DNA of 64,000 bases from Hericium rajendrae (Eukaryota; Basidiomycota; Agaricomycetes; Russulales; Hericiaceae). The position numbers were made by a program, and so were the translations under genes. Within the stretch, counting starts at the first letter, position 1, and each line of letters starts with the position of its first letter. Location of the stretch: positions 2,728,001 to 2,792,000 of the forward strand of contig CM065878.1 of NCBI GenBank assembly GCA_033439255.1, written 5' to 3'. Of this stretch, positions 42,350 through 53,770 are shown piece by piece. A model generated the notes under the pieces. That model was given only the letters and a program-made list of their open reading frames with translations. It made no database searches and had not been told where the DNA came from.

Positions 42350-43883
42350 ATGCTGCCTGTCCTCATCGTTGGTGCTGGAGTCGTTGGCTTGACACTTGCT
42401 CAAGGTTTGAAGAAGGTCGGCCGCTCCATCTTTAGATGGCGAACGAAGAGTTGACTATCTTTACAGCGTGGGATCCCCTACCTCATTTTCGAAAGAGATG
42501 GAGACGCCGGGGCACGAGGTCAGGGCTGGTCAGTCTCAGCATTCTCACCTACTTGCGACCATGCGATACATGGCTGACAGCAATTTGCGAACGCAGGGGG
42601 ATAACCCTACACTGGTGTTTGGGCACCCTGTACGAGACCTTGGACGAGAGCCTACATGAGAAGATACTGGACACGCAAGTTGATCCTGAACAGGGCAGAA
42701 GGGTCGATAAAGCAAACTTTCTTTACCTGAACGCATGTACAGGAGAGATCGTCTGGAAAATTCCTCCCAATCGAAACCTTCGTCTGAAGCGAGAGAGCTT
42801 CCGACAGCTGCTCATGCAGGACATAGATATACAGGTATATAGCACCCAAGCTAGCATAAAACCCTCAAGCCATTGATCGCTGATACTTGCTTACCTCCCG
42901 GATCAGTTCAACAAGACGTTCGCTCGCTTCGAAGTAATGTCCGATGGGATCGTTGCTTTCTTCACGGATGGGAGTTCGTACAAAGGGTCGCTGTTAGTTG
43001 GTGCGGATGGGTCAAAATCTTACGTGCGGAGACAACTGCTACCGGATACGTACCACCTGCAGCAACTGCCCATACGATTCATTGGTGTCTCTTATCGCAT
43101 TACGGAAAGCGCTGTTGAGCCTCTTCGGGCGATCGATCCTGTGCTGTTCCAAGGGACCAACCCACAGACCAATGATTTTATCTGTGAGTGTCTTGCAGCA
43201 CGATGACTTCAAAAACTGACATATACAATCGGGTCTGCAGGGTATTCGATCTTGGACACGCCTGCGACGAATGGAGGATCATACTATACTATACAAATCA
43301 ACGTATCGTGGCCTGTGAAATCGCCCGACGATGAAGTGAAAGCCACAAACGCAGAGCGGCTTGCAGACATGAAGCGTCGGGGCGCAGAGATGGCTGAGCC
43401 GATGAGATCTGCCATTCAAAATATCCCTGACGACACAAAAGTAATCGAAGTCAGGCTCGCTGTGAGTCTCAAGGGCTTACGCATGAGTCCAAGTACTCAC
43501 ATAAGAGCAGGACTGGCCATGCCTGGAGTGGGACGGAAGAGGCCGGGTGACGCTCATAGGAGATGCAGCGCATGCGATGACCATGTTCCGCGGACAGTAA
43601 GAACGGCCTTCGCTTCCTTCAAGTACACAGGCTCATGCTCCGAGAACTTGGCAGAGCTGCGAACCACGGCATCACAGACGCCTACAACATGTGCCTTATG
43701 CTGCAAAGAGCGCAACATAATCCATCGACGCTTGAAAGCGAACTGACGCAATACGAATCCGATATGCGCGAACGTGCAGCACCAGCGGTGCTTCTCTCCC
43801 GTCAAGCATGCATCGACGCACATGACTGGACCCGGTTGAAGGAAGGCTCACCCGCACTTGCCAAACGAGCACAGAAAGTATAG
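42350..43883 (+). CDS. FAD-dependent monooxygenase
   Basis: MLPVLIVGAGVVGLTLAQGL is the FAD-binding GxGxxG motif at the very start. After an intron comes RGIPYLIFERDGDAGARGQG, an intron whose removal gives W-GITLHWCLGTLYETLDE, then LLVGADGSKSYVRRQLLP (the DG motif), and VTLIGDAAHAMTMFRG followed by AANHGITDAYNMCLMLQRA (the GD motif). The C-terminal part ends SPALAKRAQKV. Seven or so exons, all in frame. The order GxGxxG, DG, GD is that of class A flavoprotein hydroxylases; the substrate is unknown. The predicted 5' UTR is short. No membrane segment. It follows the deaminase gene on the same strand with 330 bases between. Confidence 0.82.
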
Positions 43884-44024
43884 AAAGGACCAAGATTACG
43901 TGCTTTCGCACCATGCGGGCTTGGCTTCCATCGAAAGGGTTTCATTTTTCGTGTCTGCCACAGAGTGAAATATAATTGCAGAGGAGTGTACGAAACGTGG
44001 TATTGACTATGAGTGCATGCAACA

Positions 44025-44469
44025 TCATGTTGGACGATCCGGAGGGCTAGTCTTGCCCTCTGGTAGTGAGAAGTCGTTCTTCTCTGGTGGCGAAGTGTCG
44101 TTCTTCAGATTCGTCAAACCTAGATTCTTCCACTCATCGCGATCCATGAGCCCTCTTCCGGAAGAATAAGTGCGAATAATTCATCTCAAAGAATGATGGA
44201 ACGCACTTCTTCATGCGGCAGTCCAAGTAATCTCGTCCTAAGTGCCTGCATTCTGTCGAAGTGCTGGAGTTCTTGCGCATGCACTGCAGGTACGCCTTCA
44301 TGGTCTCCTTGCACTCCCCTGTCGCAGAGAAAGAATTATATCGCATCGACAATGAGAATATCACAGAATCATGCAATTATTTACCATAATGGTCGAGAGG
44401 GAATGAGCCACGGTCAGGAGGCGATACTTTGAAGCCGGTAGATATTGAAGGTGGTCGTCCAAATGACAT
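44025..44469 (-). CDS. COX19: Cytochrome c oxidase assembly protein Cox19
   Basis: Exon 1 (44,469-44,385) encodes MSFGRPPSISTGFKVSPPDR then GSFPLDHYG. Exon 2 (from 44,317) holds ECKETMKAYLQCMRKNSSTS and ECRHLGRDYLDCRMK. The last exon begins KGLMDRDEWKNLGLTNLKND and ends PDRPT. The twin Cx9C motifs (CKETMKAYLQC and CRHLGRDYLDC) form the CHCH fold imported by Mia40 into the intermembrane space. Cox19 helps deliver copper for cytochrome c oxidase. All joins in frame (GTAAAT..CGACAG, GTGCGT..CGGAAG). Confidence 0.93.
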
Positions 44470-44700
44470 CGTAGTAAGAGAGAAGCGTGGGAATCCAGAT
44501 AAGCGCCTACGGACCCTTGTTCGGTTGCGTTGCGCAAGGCGCTTGCAACATTCGTACAAAACGTAGAAACCGATGAACTTCATGACTACGGTAGGTATTG
44601 CAACGATAGCGAAACAACTGACAAATGCGACTTTACAGATGCAGAGTCATAGTGTTTTGGTAATATAATGTCCAAGACATCTAGATCATGAGCATGGCGG

Positions 44701-45829
44701 TCAGGACTTCTTATTGCTCCCTTCACCTTTACCGCCAGACTCCTCCTCCTTCTCCTCCTTCTCCTCCTCTTCGTCTGCGTCGTCCGCGTCAGCCTGGGTA
44801 TCTCTCTTGAAAAGGTCATTCGCCCCTCTACTCTTGAGCATGACGATTTCCTTTAACCAGATGTTCTCCTTTCGTAAGTCCGCCGCCTCTTGCTCTAGCT
44901 CGTCCACGCGGCCACTGAGGTCTGAAACGGTTCGTTCCAGGTTAAGGGTCTTCTGCTTCTTCTTTACTCTGAAGCGAGCTGGTACGCTTTCAGCCGACAC
45001 CCTGAATTTAAAGAACGGTAAAACACGCACCGGATGCTGCAGTATTTCGCCTCCGCTTCTCTTCCGAAAGGCCCAACTCGTTCTCTCCGGAACTTAGACC
45101 TGTAGGACCTTCGCCAGTAGCCGAATTTGGGATGGATGTCGAAGCCGGGAAGCTTGGCTGCCCAAGCTGAGTGTTTATATGAGGCGGGGGAGGTTGGACA
45201 AATTGGTTACCAGCGCCAAATGGAAATGGCGGTAGAGATGACGGGAACTGCTGTGGGGCTGGTTGTTGCTGCTGGGCTAGAGAAGCCTGCAGCCAAGGGA
45301 TCTGGGCATACAGATTCTGGGGGATTTGTGGCGGGTATGATGATGGATCTGGAGGAGCAGACATAGAGGGAAGCCAGGCTGCTGGGGAAGATAAGGGTAT
45401 GCATCCTGCAGAGCACGTAGAGCGCGAGCCAGCGCCTCATAGCCCTCCGCTGTATTTACAGGAGGCATGCCTGGAAGAGTATGTTGAACCACATGAGGAT
45501 TATGATTGTCACCCGGCGCGGCTGTCTAGGCGCGAAGGGCAGGATGTTAGACGGGGATACGACCAACGAGCTGTATCGAGACTCACCCTACTGGGTCCTG
45601 CAGCGGCATTAATCCCGTCAGACGACGTACGCACAGAGCGACTTGTGGAAGGTTTTGACCCTCGACCCTTGTCGTTGCCACCAAGTGGATTGCTCTGATC
45701 ATCAGGGTCCATATCAAAAGTAAAACTGAGATGCTCCCAAAAATCCAATTCAGCCTGAATGCTCGAGGAGTCGAACGAGGCGTGGAAGGCTTCTTCGCCT
45801 GAGACCTGCTCACTTTTGAGTGAGAGCAT
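44701..45829 (-). CDS. bZIP transcription factor
   Basis: The start MLSLKSEQVSGEEAFHASFD (45,829) is followed by AELDFWEHLSFTFDMDPDDQ, an intron, TAAPGDNHNPHVVQHTLPGM, GYEALARALRALQDAYPYLP, PPFPFGAGNQFVQPPPPHIN and GLSEEKRRRNTAAS|ARFRVK (basic region NTAASARFR), then KKQKTLNLERTVSDLSGRVD and ELEQEAADLRKENIWLKEIV (leucine zipper). An acidic and Lys-rich tail follows (DADDADEEEEKEEKEEE). The basic region with RFRVKKK resembles the Met4/Cys3/GCN4-like fungal regulators of sulfur and amino-acid metabolism; the exact role is not shown. The frame changes near 45,375 between QQPGFP and SMSAPPDPSSYPPQ. The start could instead be the internal Met of MDPDD. Confidence 0.85.
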
Positions 45830-46089
45830 GACAGAAGGACGTCAGATGGAAGCTTAAACCATCAGCGGGCCTGTCGCGCGGCTTATGATGCTGTAACGCG
45901 AGGACGCGATAATGCATGATGATCTCAGTGTAGTCTCGATTCGCAATAAAGACACAAGATTGCGCGACGTCTACCTTATACGATACCAAGTCGCGTCACA
46001 GCCACACGCCTGGCTCCACGCTGCTTTGCGTCCGTTGGAACAGTCCCCCGCATTGTGCAGGACTCGCGTCTTGGTCGCTACTCACCTCG

Positions 46090-46463
46090 ACGCGTCTTCC
46101 GCTGACTGGTGCTCGAGGATACGATGAGGATGAAAACAGGACGCGTTTACGTCAAGGATACCCCACGGGGTCCAATAGGGGATTGCTCCGAGCCTCTTGC
46201 ATACATGGGCAGAAGTACACTCAGTTTTTCTGGCGTTTGGTAGCACCTATCTAGATTTATGGCGCGTCCTGAACGACGTGGACAGCCACCAAGTTCATCT
46301 TCGTCTGGCATCACAAACTGAAGGAATTCCGAATTCATGACTGCAAAGTCTATTCACGTTATTCGGAATTCCCGCCAAGTTGGCCAGTCCGGGGGTAGCT
46401 TCCGTTTTCGGAGGCAGCAAGGATTTGTCAGCAAGTGCAATGACGCGTCGAGCGAGGACGCGT
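46090..46463. promoter_or_regulatory. Four ACGCGT boxes upstream of NPL4
   Basis: ACGCGT occurs at 46,090, 46,141, 46,443 and 46,458, the last two within 55 bases of the NPL4 start. ACGCGT is the core of the MCB element bound by MBF in yeasts. Whether it works here is unknown; the sequence is CpG-rich enough to produce some by chance. Confidence 0.35.
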
Positions 46464-46493
46464 CCTTCATCTCTACACAGTAGCTGTACCAAA

Positions 46494-48786
46494 ATGACGA
46501 TGGTAAGTTTCCAAGTTATAGTCTTATGCAATGCTAACAATTATCGATCTAAAGCTGGTACGAGTTAGATCAAGAGACGGTAATTTTCGGTTCGAATTGG
46601 AACCCAAAACAGACATTTCTGTCCTCGCATCCAAGGTATGGGCCATTGTGAAAGGCCAGAATAGGTCCTGAATATTCGCAGATGTTAGAAACGACCGTCG
46701 ATGCGGACCCATCTACTCTCACGATATCCAATCAGCCCCGAGGCAACGAGGTGCTAGTCTCGACACTCAAAGGCAGAAACCTGCAGAACCTGGGGCTTCG
46801 GTATGTTATCCACCTTGTCTCACCTCTTGTATTCTGATTCAGTGTCTAGTCATGGCGATCTCATTTTCGTCTCATATCAGCAACGTCCATCTACAAGCAC
46901 TACTCAAGAACAACCTGCTATCGTTCCAGAGAGCACGCGCTCAGTCGTGGTAGCTCCCAGCAAGCCATGGGACAGCGCGGTCGAGGATGCTGTTGATCAA
47001 TACTGGCGCACAAAGGACGGGAAGATTCCGCGAGGCAGAGACCCCAATTTCTGTAAACATGGCCCGAACGGCATGTGTGACCACTGCATGCCTCTCGAGC
47101 CATACGAGGCCTCGTATCACCAAGAACACAACATCAAGCACTTGTCATACCACGCATATCTCCGTAAACTTCTGCCAAAGACTTCATCCACAGCGGCTGC
47201 TTCTCTTCCGCCGTTGACGGTGCCGGATTACAGGGTAAAAGTGCCTTGTCCCACAGGCAGCCACCCCCCTTGGCCGACAGGAATCTGTACAGCGTGCCAG
47301 CCATCTGCGATCACTCTGCAGAGCCAACCATTCAGGATGGTGGACCATCTGGAGATTGCTTCCATGGAGGTTGTCGACCGTTTCTTGCAAGCTTGGAGAG
47401 TAACTGGTCTGCAGCGATTCGGTTGGCTCATTGGCCGATACGAACCCTACGACAAAGTCCCAATGGGTGTCAAAGCCGTCGTGGAAGCAATCCACGAACC
47501 TTCACAGGAGGGTGAGCTTGATGGTCTGTCGCTCGGCCTTCCATGGGAGGACGAGCCACGCATCAAGGAGCTTGCGAGCAACTTGACCGCGCCTCTCACC
47601 ATCGTCGGATACGTCTTCACCGACCTTGATCCAACGCCTGAAGACCGGACCAAAAACGTGTACAAACGCCATGCCAATTCATTCTTCCTGTCCTCGCTCG
47701 AGGTCATTTTCGCTGCCCATATGCAGATCGCTCACCCGACGCCCTCAAAGTCATCACCTACTGGAACCTTCTCTTCGCGCCTGGTTACTGCAGTCCTTAC
47801 CGGAACTGCAGACGGCGCAGTCGATATTTCAGCGTATCAGGTGTCACAACAAGCGGAGTCCATGGTACAAGCAGACATGATCGAGGCCAGCGTCGATCCT
47901 GGTATCATGCGGGTCAAGGAAGAGAACAGAGGTGAGGACGGCGACGCAACTAGATATGTGCCAGACGTATTCTTCCGATACCGGAATGAGTATAATCTTG
48001 AAGTCAAGAAAAGCGCAAAGCCTGCGTTCCCAGTAGAGTATCTACTCGTCAACGTAGGTATAATCCGATACTCGAAATGTATTCGCTCTGACAACAGTCC
48101 TCCAGGTCACGCATGGCTTCCCGCAGAACCCATCTCCTCTGTTCAAATCGAGCAACTTCCCCATCGAGAACCGTCCTGGACTGGAAGATCAGAACATCCA
48201 GGCTGTTCTGCGGAACCCTCAACGACCTCCACGCACCTGAGATTCAGCACAGTAGTCAAGATCACGATACTCATCGCCGCTTCCAGGTGATGAAATGGCT
48301 TAGCGACTGGCATCTGATCACATTTTTGGGGACTTCCGGTCTATTCTCGCCGGTGAGAGCAGGCGCGAATGCAGTTGTTCTCGCGTTTGCTTATGCATAT
48401 GACTTCTGCAGGACGACATGAAAGTACTCGCGCGAGTTGCCTCAGGCACCGAGCCTTGACGATCCGACAGTACTCGACCCGCTGATCGCCACAGACGGGT
48501 GGCAGACATTGATGACGTTCGCGCGCGAACATGCTCGTAAGTTGCTCTTCTCATTGATTTATAAATGCATCTGACAGGATATGGACAGCGCCTCCACGGC
48601 CCGAACTGCCAGCTCCTGGCGCCGCGCATCGTATGGATGAAGACATCCCGTCTGAGCTTTTCGACCAAGCAGCGGAAGCCGGCTGGCGATGGGGGCGGCG
48701 GCGGTATCCGCATATGCCCTCATTGTACATTCGAGAACACGGGCAGTGGGACTGACTGTGAAGTCTGCGGCCTCCCGTTGAATTGA
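46494..48786 (+). CDS. NPL4: Npl4, Cdc48/p97 ubiquitin adaptor
   Basis: Exon 1 is MTM only (46,494-46,502). Next LVRVRSRDGNFRFELEPKTD (ubiquitin-like domain), then exon 4 (46,850-48,053) with GRDPNFCKHGPNGMCDHCMP (zinc finger), VPCPTGSHPPWPTGICTACQ (second Cys cluster), FLQAWRVTGLQRFGWLIGRY and MGVKAVVEAIHEPSQEGELD (MPN-like NPL4 domain). The tail has MKWLSDWHLITFLGTSGLFS, DDMKVLARV, LDDPTVLDPLIATDGWQTLM and a RanBP2-type finger, ICPHCTFENTGSGTDCEVCG. Npl4 with Ufd1 brings ubiquitinated substrates to Cdc48. Two places need a frame change: 48,205-48,247, where a 43-base GT..AG intron would also solve it, and near 48,443 (TCAGGCACC), where copy A has one base fewer and stays open. Confidence 0.93.
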
Positions 48787-51700
48787 AGAAATGGAGACTT
48801 GGTCATAAAGGCTTGTAGAATGAAATCCGAAGCAAAAGATAGAAGTTGTGTAATTGTATAAGGTGATCTCAAGGATGGAGCGTTGTGATCCCTAAGCTAT
48901 CTTAAAGAATTGCATGCATGCTTATTTTCCTCGTACAGTCTTTGGATGACTGATATTGACTATCCCAGATGTTTAGATAAAGCTGCAGTTGCCCTTCAAA
49001 GGGGGGTCATGACCATCTTCTGTGTAACATCTAGAAGACCAAGAATGTGTAGTCATGCCACGCTGCTATTGGCGTTATCAATAGTACATCCAGCAAATAC
49101 AAATGGTCGGATTAATATCGACTACGGGAAAGCGCTCAGTGACCGATGATGGAGCGGACTCGTAGGCCTCCTCGAGAGACTTGATCTCATCCTCCGAGAG
49201 CTTGATGTCGAGAGCACCAACAAGGCCATGCAGCTTCTCGATGGAGGTCGTGCCGATGATGGGGGCGGAAACGACGTCCTTGTGCAGCATCCACGCAAGC
49301 GAGAGCTGGGCCATGGTCACGCCCTTCTTCTTGGCGAGCTCCTCAACGCTGTGACGCGCGATCATCAGACATGGGCGGGAATGCAGTGTTCATGACAACT
49401 TACCGGTCGACGATGGCCTTCTGTACAGCACCGGTGCCGTAGATGCTTGCCCAGCTGAGGGGAGCGTGAGCGCAGAGCTTGAATGGATAAAGTCTCGTAC
49501 GTACGCATCGGTGCCGGTCCTCAGTGTATCCTCACCGAATGGGCGAGTGAGTTGACCACGGGCCAAGGGAGACCATGGAATGGAGCCCACGCCGAAGTGC
49601 TGGAGACATTTAGTTCAGATCCGTTGCGCGGAGGAAAAGACAATCACCTTGAGGGTCGGCATCATCTCGCGCTCCTCTTCACGGTACAGGAGGTTGTAGT
49701 GATTCTGCATGGAGATGAACGGCGTGAGATTGTTGTTGATCGCGTAGTCTGTGGGGATCGAGCGACTGTCAGCGGCTTGCAGCAGTGGTCAAATAAAGGG
49801 ACTCACTCTGCATAACGTGGACTGCAAGGGGGGAACGTCAATTATTAAACCAACGGGCCAGAGAAAGGAAGACACGTACATTGCCAAGCGTAGCAGGAGC
49901 TCATCCCAATATAGCGAACGTAGCCTGCCTTAACTACATCATGGAGGGCTTGCATCTAAAATCATAATGAGTTCCGGTGCACGCCGTGGTAGTTCTGACC
50001 TTACCGTCTCTTCAATGGGCGTGTCCGGATCAAATCGGTGGCCTATGAGCGGTTCAATCGCGAGCAAAAAAGAGCGATTTAGCCAGACGCACACTGGAAG
50101 ACATCGATATAGTCCAGCTGAAGGCGTTCCAGGCTGTGCTTAACGGACTCGAAGATATGCTTGCGGCTCAGACCGTGCTGATTGACATATCCGAGTTTGT
50201 CGACGTCAACACCGAACATTGGCTGGTCCATCTGCCTTGAGACAGCTCCATATAGCTACATAAAAATATACCAGTCAGTACGACCTCCTCGAAGAGACGA
50301 GGATCACTGACCTTCGTCATCACGACAATCTCATCGCGAGGGAGGTTGTGTTGCTTGATCGCTTTACCAAGGACCACTTCGGAAAGGCCATTGGAGTAAA
50401 CCTGTTTTAAAGGATTCAGTCATGCAGATTTTGAGGGGATTGTAGGACTGACGTTAGCCGTGTCAAAGGTCTGGATGCCGAGATCATAACTGAGGAGAAA
50501 CGGCTTGAGTCAAAGACCAAAGAGCAGCCATCAGAACCTACGCGGCCTTGATATGCTTGATTCCCTCCTCCTCGCCGAGGACCCAGCCCTGCCATTCAGG
50601 GCTGCCGTAGCTCATGCAGCCCAGAATGAGCCTGGAAACCTTGAGCCCCGACTTTCCGAGGCGAACTGTGTGCAACGTTAGCAGCTACAAGATGTATCCG
50701 TAGTCGAACGATCTCACCATAAGACATGGTGCGATTTGCAGCTTGAGCCATTGCGAAAGGTTAGAAAGTTGTTTTCAAGGTTGTCGACGATCGCGTAAAT
50801 GTCAACGAAGCACCCACGAGGTATTTATACTCGGGCCCAATCGATGAAGACGGCTCATTATTTTCTTATTCACTGTCCAATCGTTGCAAGATTGCTGACT
50901 CGGATGTGGACGCGTGTTCACATCGTTCACATTCCGCCATTGCAATGAGAAGAAGCTGGGCAAATCAGTCATCTCGAATATCGGAGCCTAGACGTCCTGC
51001 GTACCTCAATCAGTGGCCTCGAAATGGGAAGCCTCGAATATCGGTAAGTGGTGGTCGACGCGCACTGTCTGAAGTCAGCAGGTTGACTAGGACTCCGGGC
51101 GCCGGGCCATATTGATTAGCCGCGCACAATGGGCATCGAGGAGGGCACATTTGGTTGCACATCACTTTTATTTAGTCTGTGAGGGTTTACCAGGTGGATC
51201 TGCAGCAGTATCCACGGACGGCCACAAGACAACCAAGAAACGGTCATTCGCTAGTACGCGTACGTACGCGCGTTTACGCGGTACGGCATAACTTGAAAAG
51301 GAAGTTTTGAAAATTCTTGTGGGCTCTGACCATTGATAATCTGTATCAGATTGTCAGCTGAAGATGATGACGGGGCGGTTTGGACGTACTATCTAGAGAT
51401 TACTGCGTACAGTGAGATCACAAATATCCCAGCCATGAAATCACCAACTCGGAGTTCACCGGTCACCGACAGCGCAAGTCATTAAAAATAGATAGTGCTG
51501 TTCCTTGGCTGCTCCAGAGAAAAAAGAGTGCGATATGGTATGTTATGTTATAAACGTAGACCGATTGATACTTCGTATCAATGGGCCTAGTTCGGTAACG
51601 GTCGTAAAGTAGTCTATGTGCAAACTGCTACACGGTAGCAACACATATTACAGATGTCCATTGGGAACTTCAAACCTGAATTAGGGCCGTACAGTTGTGG

Positions 51701-52285
51701 ATCCAGTTTTCGCGTGTAGTACTGTCCCTCTCGCTCCATTACGTGCAAGTTGCGAAACCACTCATCGAAGCAGCCACCAGATCACGAACGTCACGCCTGC
51801 AAGGAGACCGATGGCCCGCAAGACAAGAACGACGACGAGGGCCTTGCGTACGGCTGCGTAGAACGTCGTCAAGGCAGCACCTGTCCAATTTATTCTGCGA
51901 ACCAAAACATTCGTCAGATATGTCATAGCCAGCCAGCGCAGCAGACTGACCGCCTGTCATTTGTCCCATTCGCGCGTACAGAAGCTTCCCATCCACGAAT
52001 GACTTCACGATAGCGCTTTCCGAACACCCTGAAAGTCATGGATCAATGCGCAGAACCGGTCTACAGAAAGAATTCCACACACCAGATCCAGAAGTTCACA
52101 TCCGGATACGAAAACCTTGGGAACACGCTGGTCAAGCTAGGAGGTGCATTGATCCTACCCTTCTTCCCGCGCCCCCGACGGCCACGGCGCGTCAGCTTGC
52201 GCCCGCCTTCATGCTCGCTTTCCTCGCCAATGCCTGTGACACCCATGAGCGCGTCCGCATCCCATGGCGTAAGAGGTGCGCCAGG
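48171..52285. repeat. Segment B: source of the circularly permuted copy A
   Basis: This segment contains the 3' part of NPL4, the whole aldo-keto reductase gene with its promoter and the 3' part of the Nudix gene. The complete host genes cross both its borders, so B is the original place and A (36,543-39,889) the derived copy. The inferred circle is about 4.1 kb. Confidence 0.8.
49078..50751 (-). CDS. Aldo-keto reductase (intact copy)
   Basis: About 13 exons. The first encodes MAQAANRTMSYG (start 50,751), followed by VRLGKSGLKVSRLILGCMSY, GSPEWQGWVLGEEEGIKHIK, YDLGIQTFDTAN, VYSNGLSEVVLGKAIKQHNL, PRDEIVVMTK, MDQPMFGVDVDKLGYVNQHG, LERLQLDYIDVFQCHRFDPD, GMSSCYAWQ, FISMQNHYNLLYREEEREMM, HFGVGSIPWSPLARGQLTRP, IYGTGAVQKAIVDR and SLAWMLHKDVVSAPIIGTTS. 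Asp (FDTAN), Tyr (VYSNG), Lys (VVMTK) and His (MQNHY) form the AKR tetrad, and PIIGTTS belongs to the NADPH-binding end. It resembles aryl-alcohol dehydrogenase-type fungal AKRs with broad aldehyde substrates. The exon border GC|GTACGT..CCTCAG at about 49,505-49,455 restores the frame. TATAAATA lies about 75 bases upstream. Every join is in frame, unlike copy A. Confidence 0.87.
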
Positions 52286-53381
52286 GGCAGGTGCCATATA
52301 CGCCAGCAGGTCTAGCGTCATGCCGAGTGACAGGCCCCATAATTTGAGCACCTGTGATGACGCATAAGGTGGGCGCGCGCTGAACGTGCCGTTCTCGACT
52401 TCCAGCGATCCGCGGGGCTTCTCGTCTGTGTATGCGTCATGGATCTTAGTCTTAGAAACAATGAGAGCCGGGAACTGCATGTTTCCGACAAGGACACGCA
52501 TGAGCAGGCGCAATGCGGTGGAGTGCCGTGGGGCCAGGCGTGATGCTGTATCTACGGTCACCGTAGACCAGATAGGTTGGACAACGGGTTCAGCACCGAG
52601 ACCAGACAGTGTGGATGAAATGGACGACGGGAACGGAAGGAGAGATGCGAGAGGAATCCAGTGCAGGGTGGTCTCGGGTGCAGGATCCGTCGGTGCTTCG
52701 ACAGGCGTTAATTGAAGAAATACTATGAAAATTCCGTCAGTTGCCTGCGTATATGCGCGACCATTCCCAATTTCGTACCATAAGGAGACAGAATCATAAG
52801 CAACCGCTTGCCCAGCGAAGTGGTGATTTCACGATCGTCCAATTGGCCGACACATGTATAGTCTTTTTCAGCCAAATCGAGACCGATTTCTTCCCAAGTC
52901 TGCCGCATCGCTATACCGAAAGACAAAGATAAGAATATTTCTCAAAAATAAAAACGTACAAGATAAGACATACCCGTATATAGAGAACCCTCATCCCCTT
53001 CCTCCATACGTCCACCCGGGAATGCAACATGTGTGTCCCCAGTGCGTGCATCGTCACCTTCAGCTTTTGTGCGAAGGAGAAAGAGTATCTCTGGGCGAGC
53101 GGCTGGGTGCTTAACCCAGTCTAACTCGAAGAACTCGGAAAGAGATGGCGGGGTCGAAGAAACTGGTGGTAATTTGACATTCGGCGGGGGTACGACACGA
53201 AGAATGAGAGATACCGCAGCACGTCGAGGTTCTGAAGAGATACAGTGCAGTCAAAATCATGATAGCAAGCAGCTTGGGTAACTTTCAGCTCTGAGTGACA
53301 CATACGCGTTGGCGGCGAGGCAATAATCCTTGGGGGTGTTGAGCGTATTCGGTGCAACGCGCGCGAAAGCAGGCCAGTCAT
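51762..53381 (-). CDS. Nudix hydrolase (CoA-diphosphatase-like) with C-terminal membrane helix
   Basis: The start MTGLLSRALHRIRSTPPRII (53,381) is followed by AAVSLILRVVPPPNVKLPPV, LSEFFELDWVKHPAARPEIL, FLLRTKAEG, TGDTHVAFPGGRMEEGDEGS, then AMRQTWEEIGLDLAEKDYTC, VGQLDDREITTSLGKRLLMI, LHWIPLASLLPFPSSIS and a long C-terminal part. VAFPGGxxExGDxxxxxTAxR followed by TWEEIG is the CoA-pyrophosphatase form of the Nudix box. The usual E of RExxEE is Q here (AMRQTWEE). The last exon encodes ALVVVLVLRAIGLLAGVTFV then IWWLLR, a probable tail anchor. Six exons, all in frame. The copy in segment A has only the 3' part. Confidence 0.82.
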
Positions 53382-53770
53382 AGTTTTCGGTTCTGCAGTG
53401 ATTGTGAGCCATCGTATGCAGTTGAAGAAACGAAATACACTACCGGAATGGAAAGGAGCCATAGTGTAAAGATGAAGGGGAAAGGGAAGGGGAAGGAGGT
53501 GCTGGACTCGAAGGTCGTGTGCGATGCTGCTCAATTTGGTCGCCCATTCCGTTGGGGAATGACGTCGATCTCGTGACGACCAATCGTTCTGCAACAACTT
53601 TTCCCCACCTCTCAAGGAAGCTCGCAAAGTACTACTACTAGAAAGCACACAGGGCCTGCCACTAGTGCAAAATATGGTCATGCTAATCATTAGGTTGGTT
53701 GAGGTGTGAAACATCCAGATATTAGTGCACAAAAACGTCGGAAGACTCTGATCCCACGAGGACTCGCAAT

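Noticed and set aside
46147-46540. Minus-strand ORFs upstream of NPL4
   Set aside because: No family pattern or splice structure; they overlap the NPL4 promoter and first exon.
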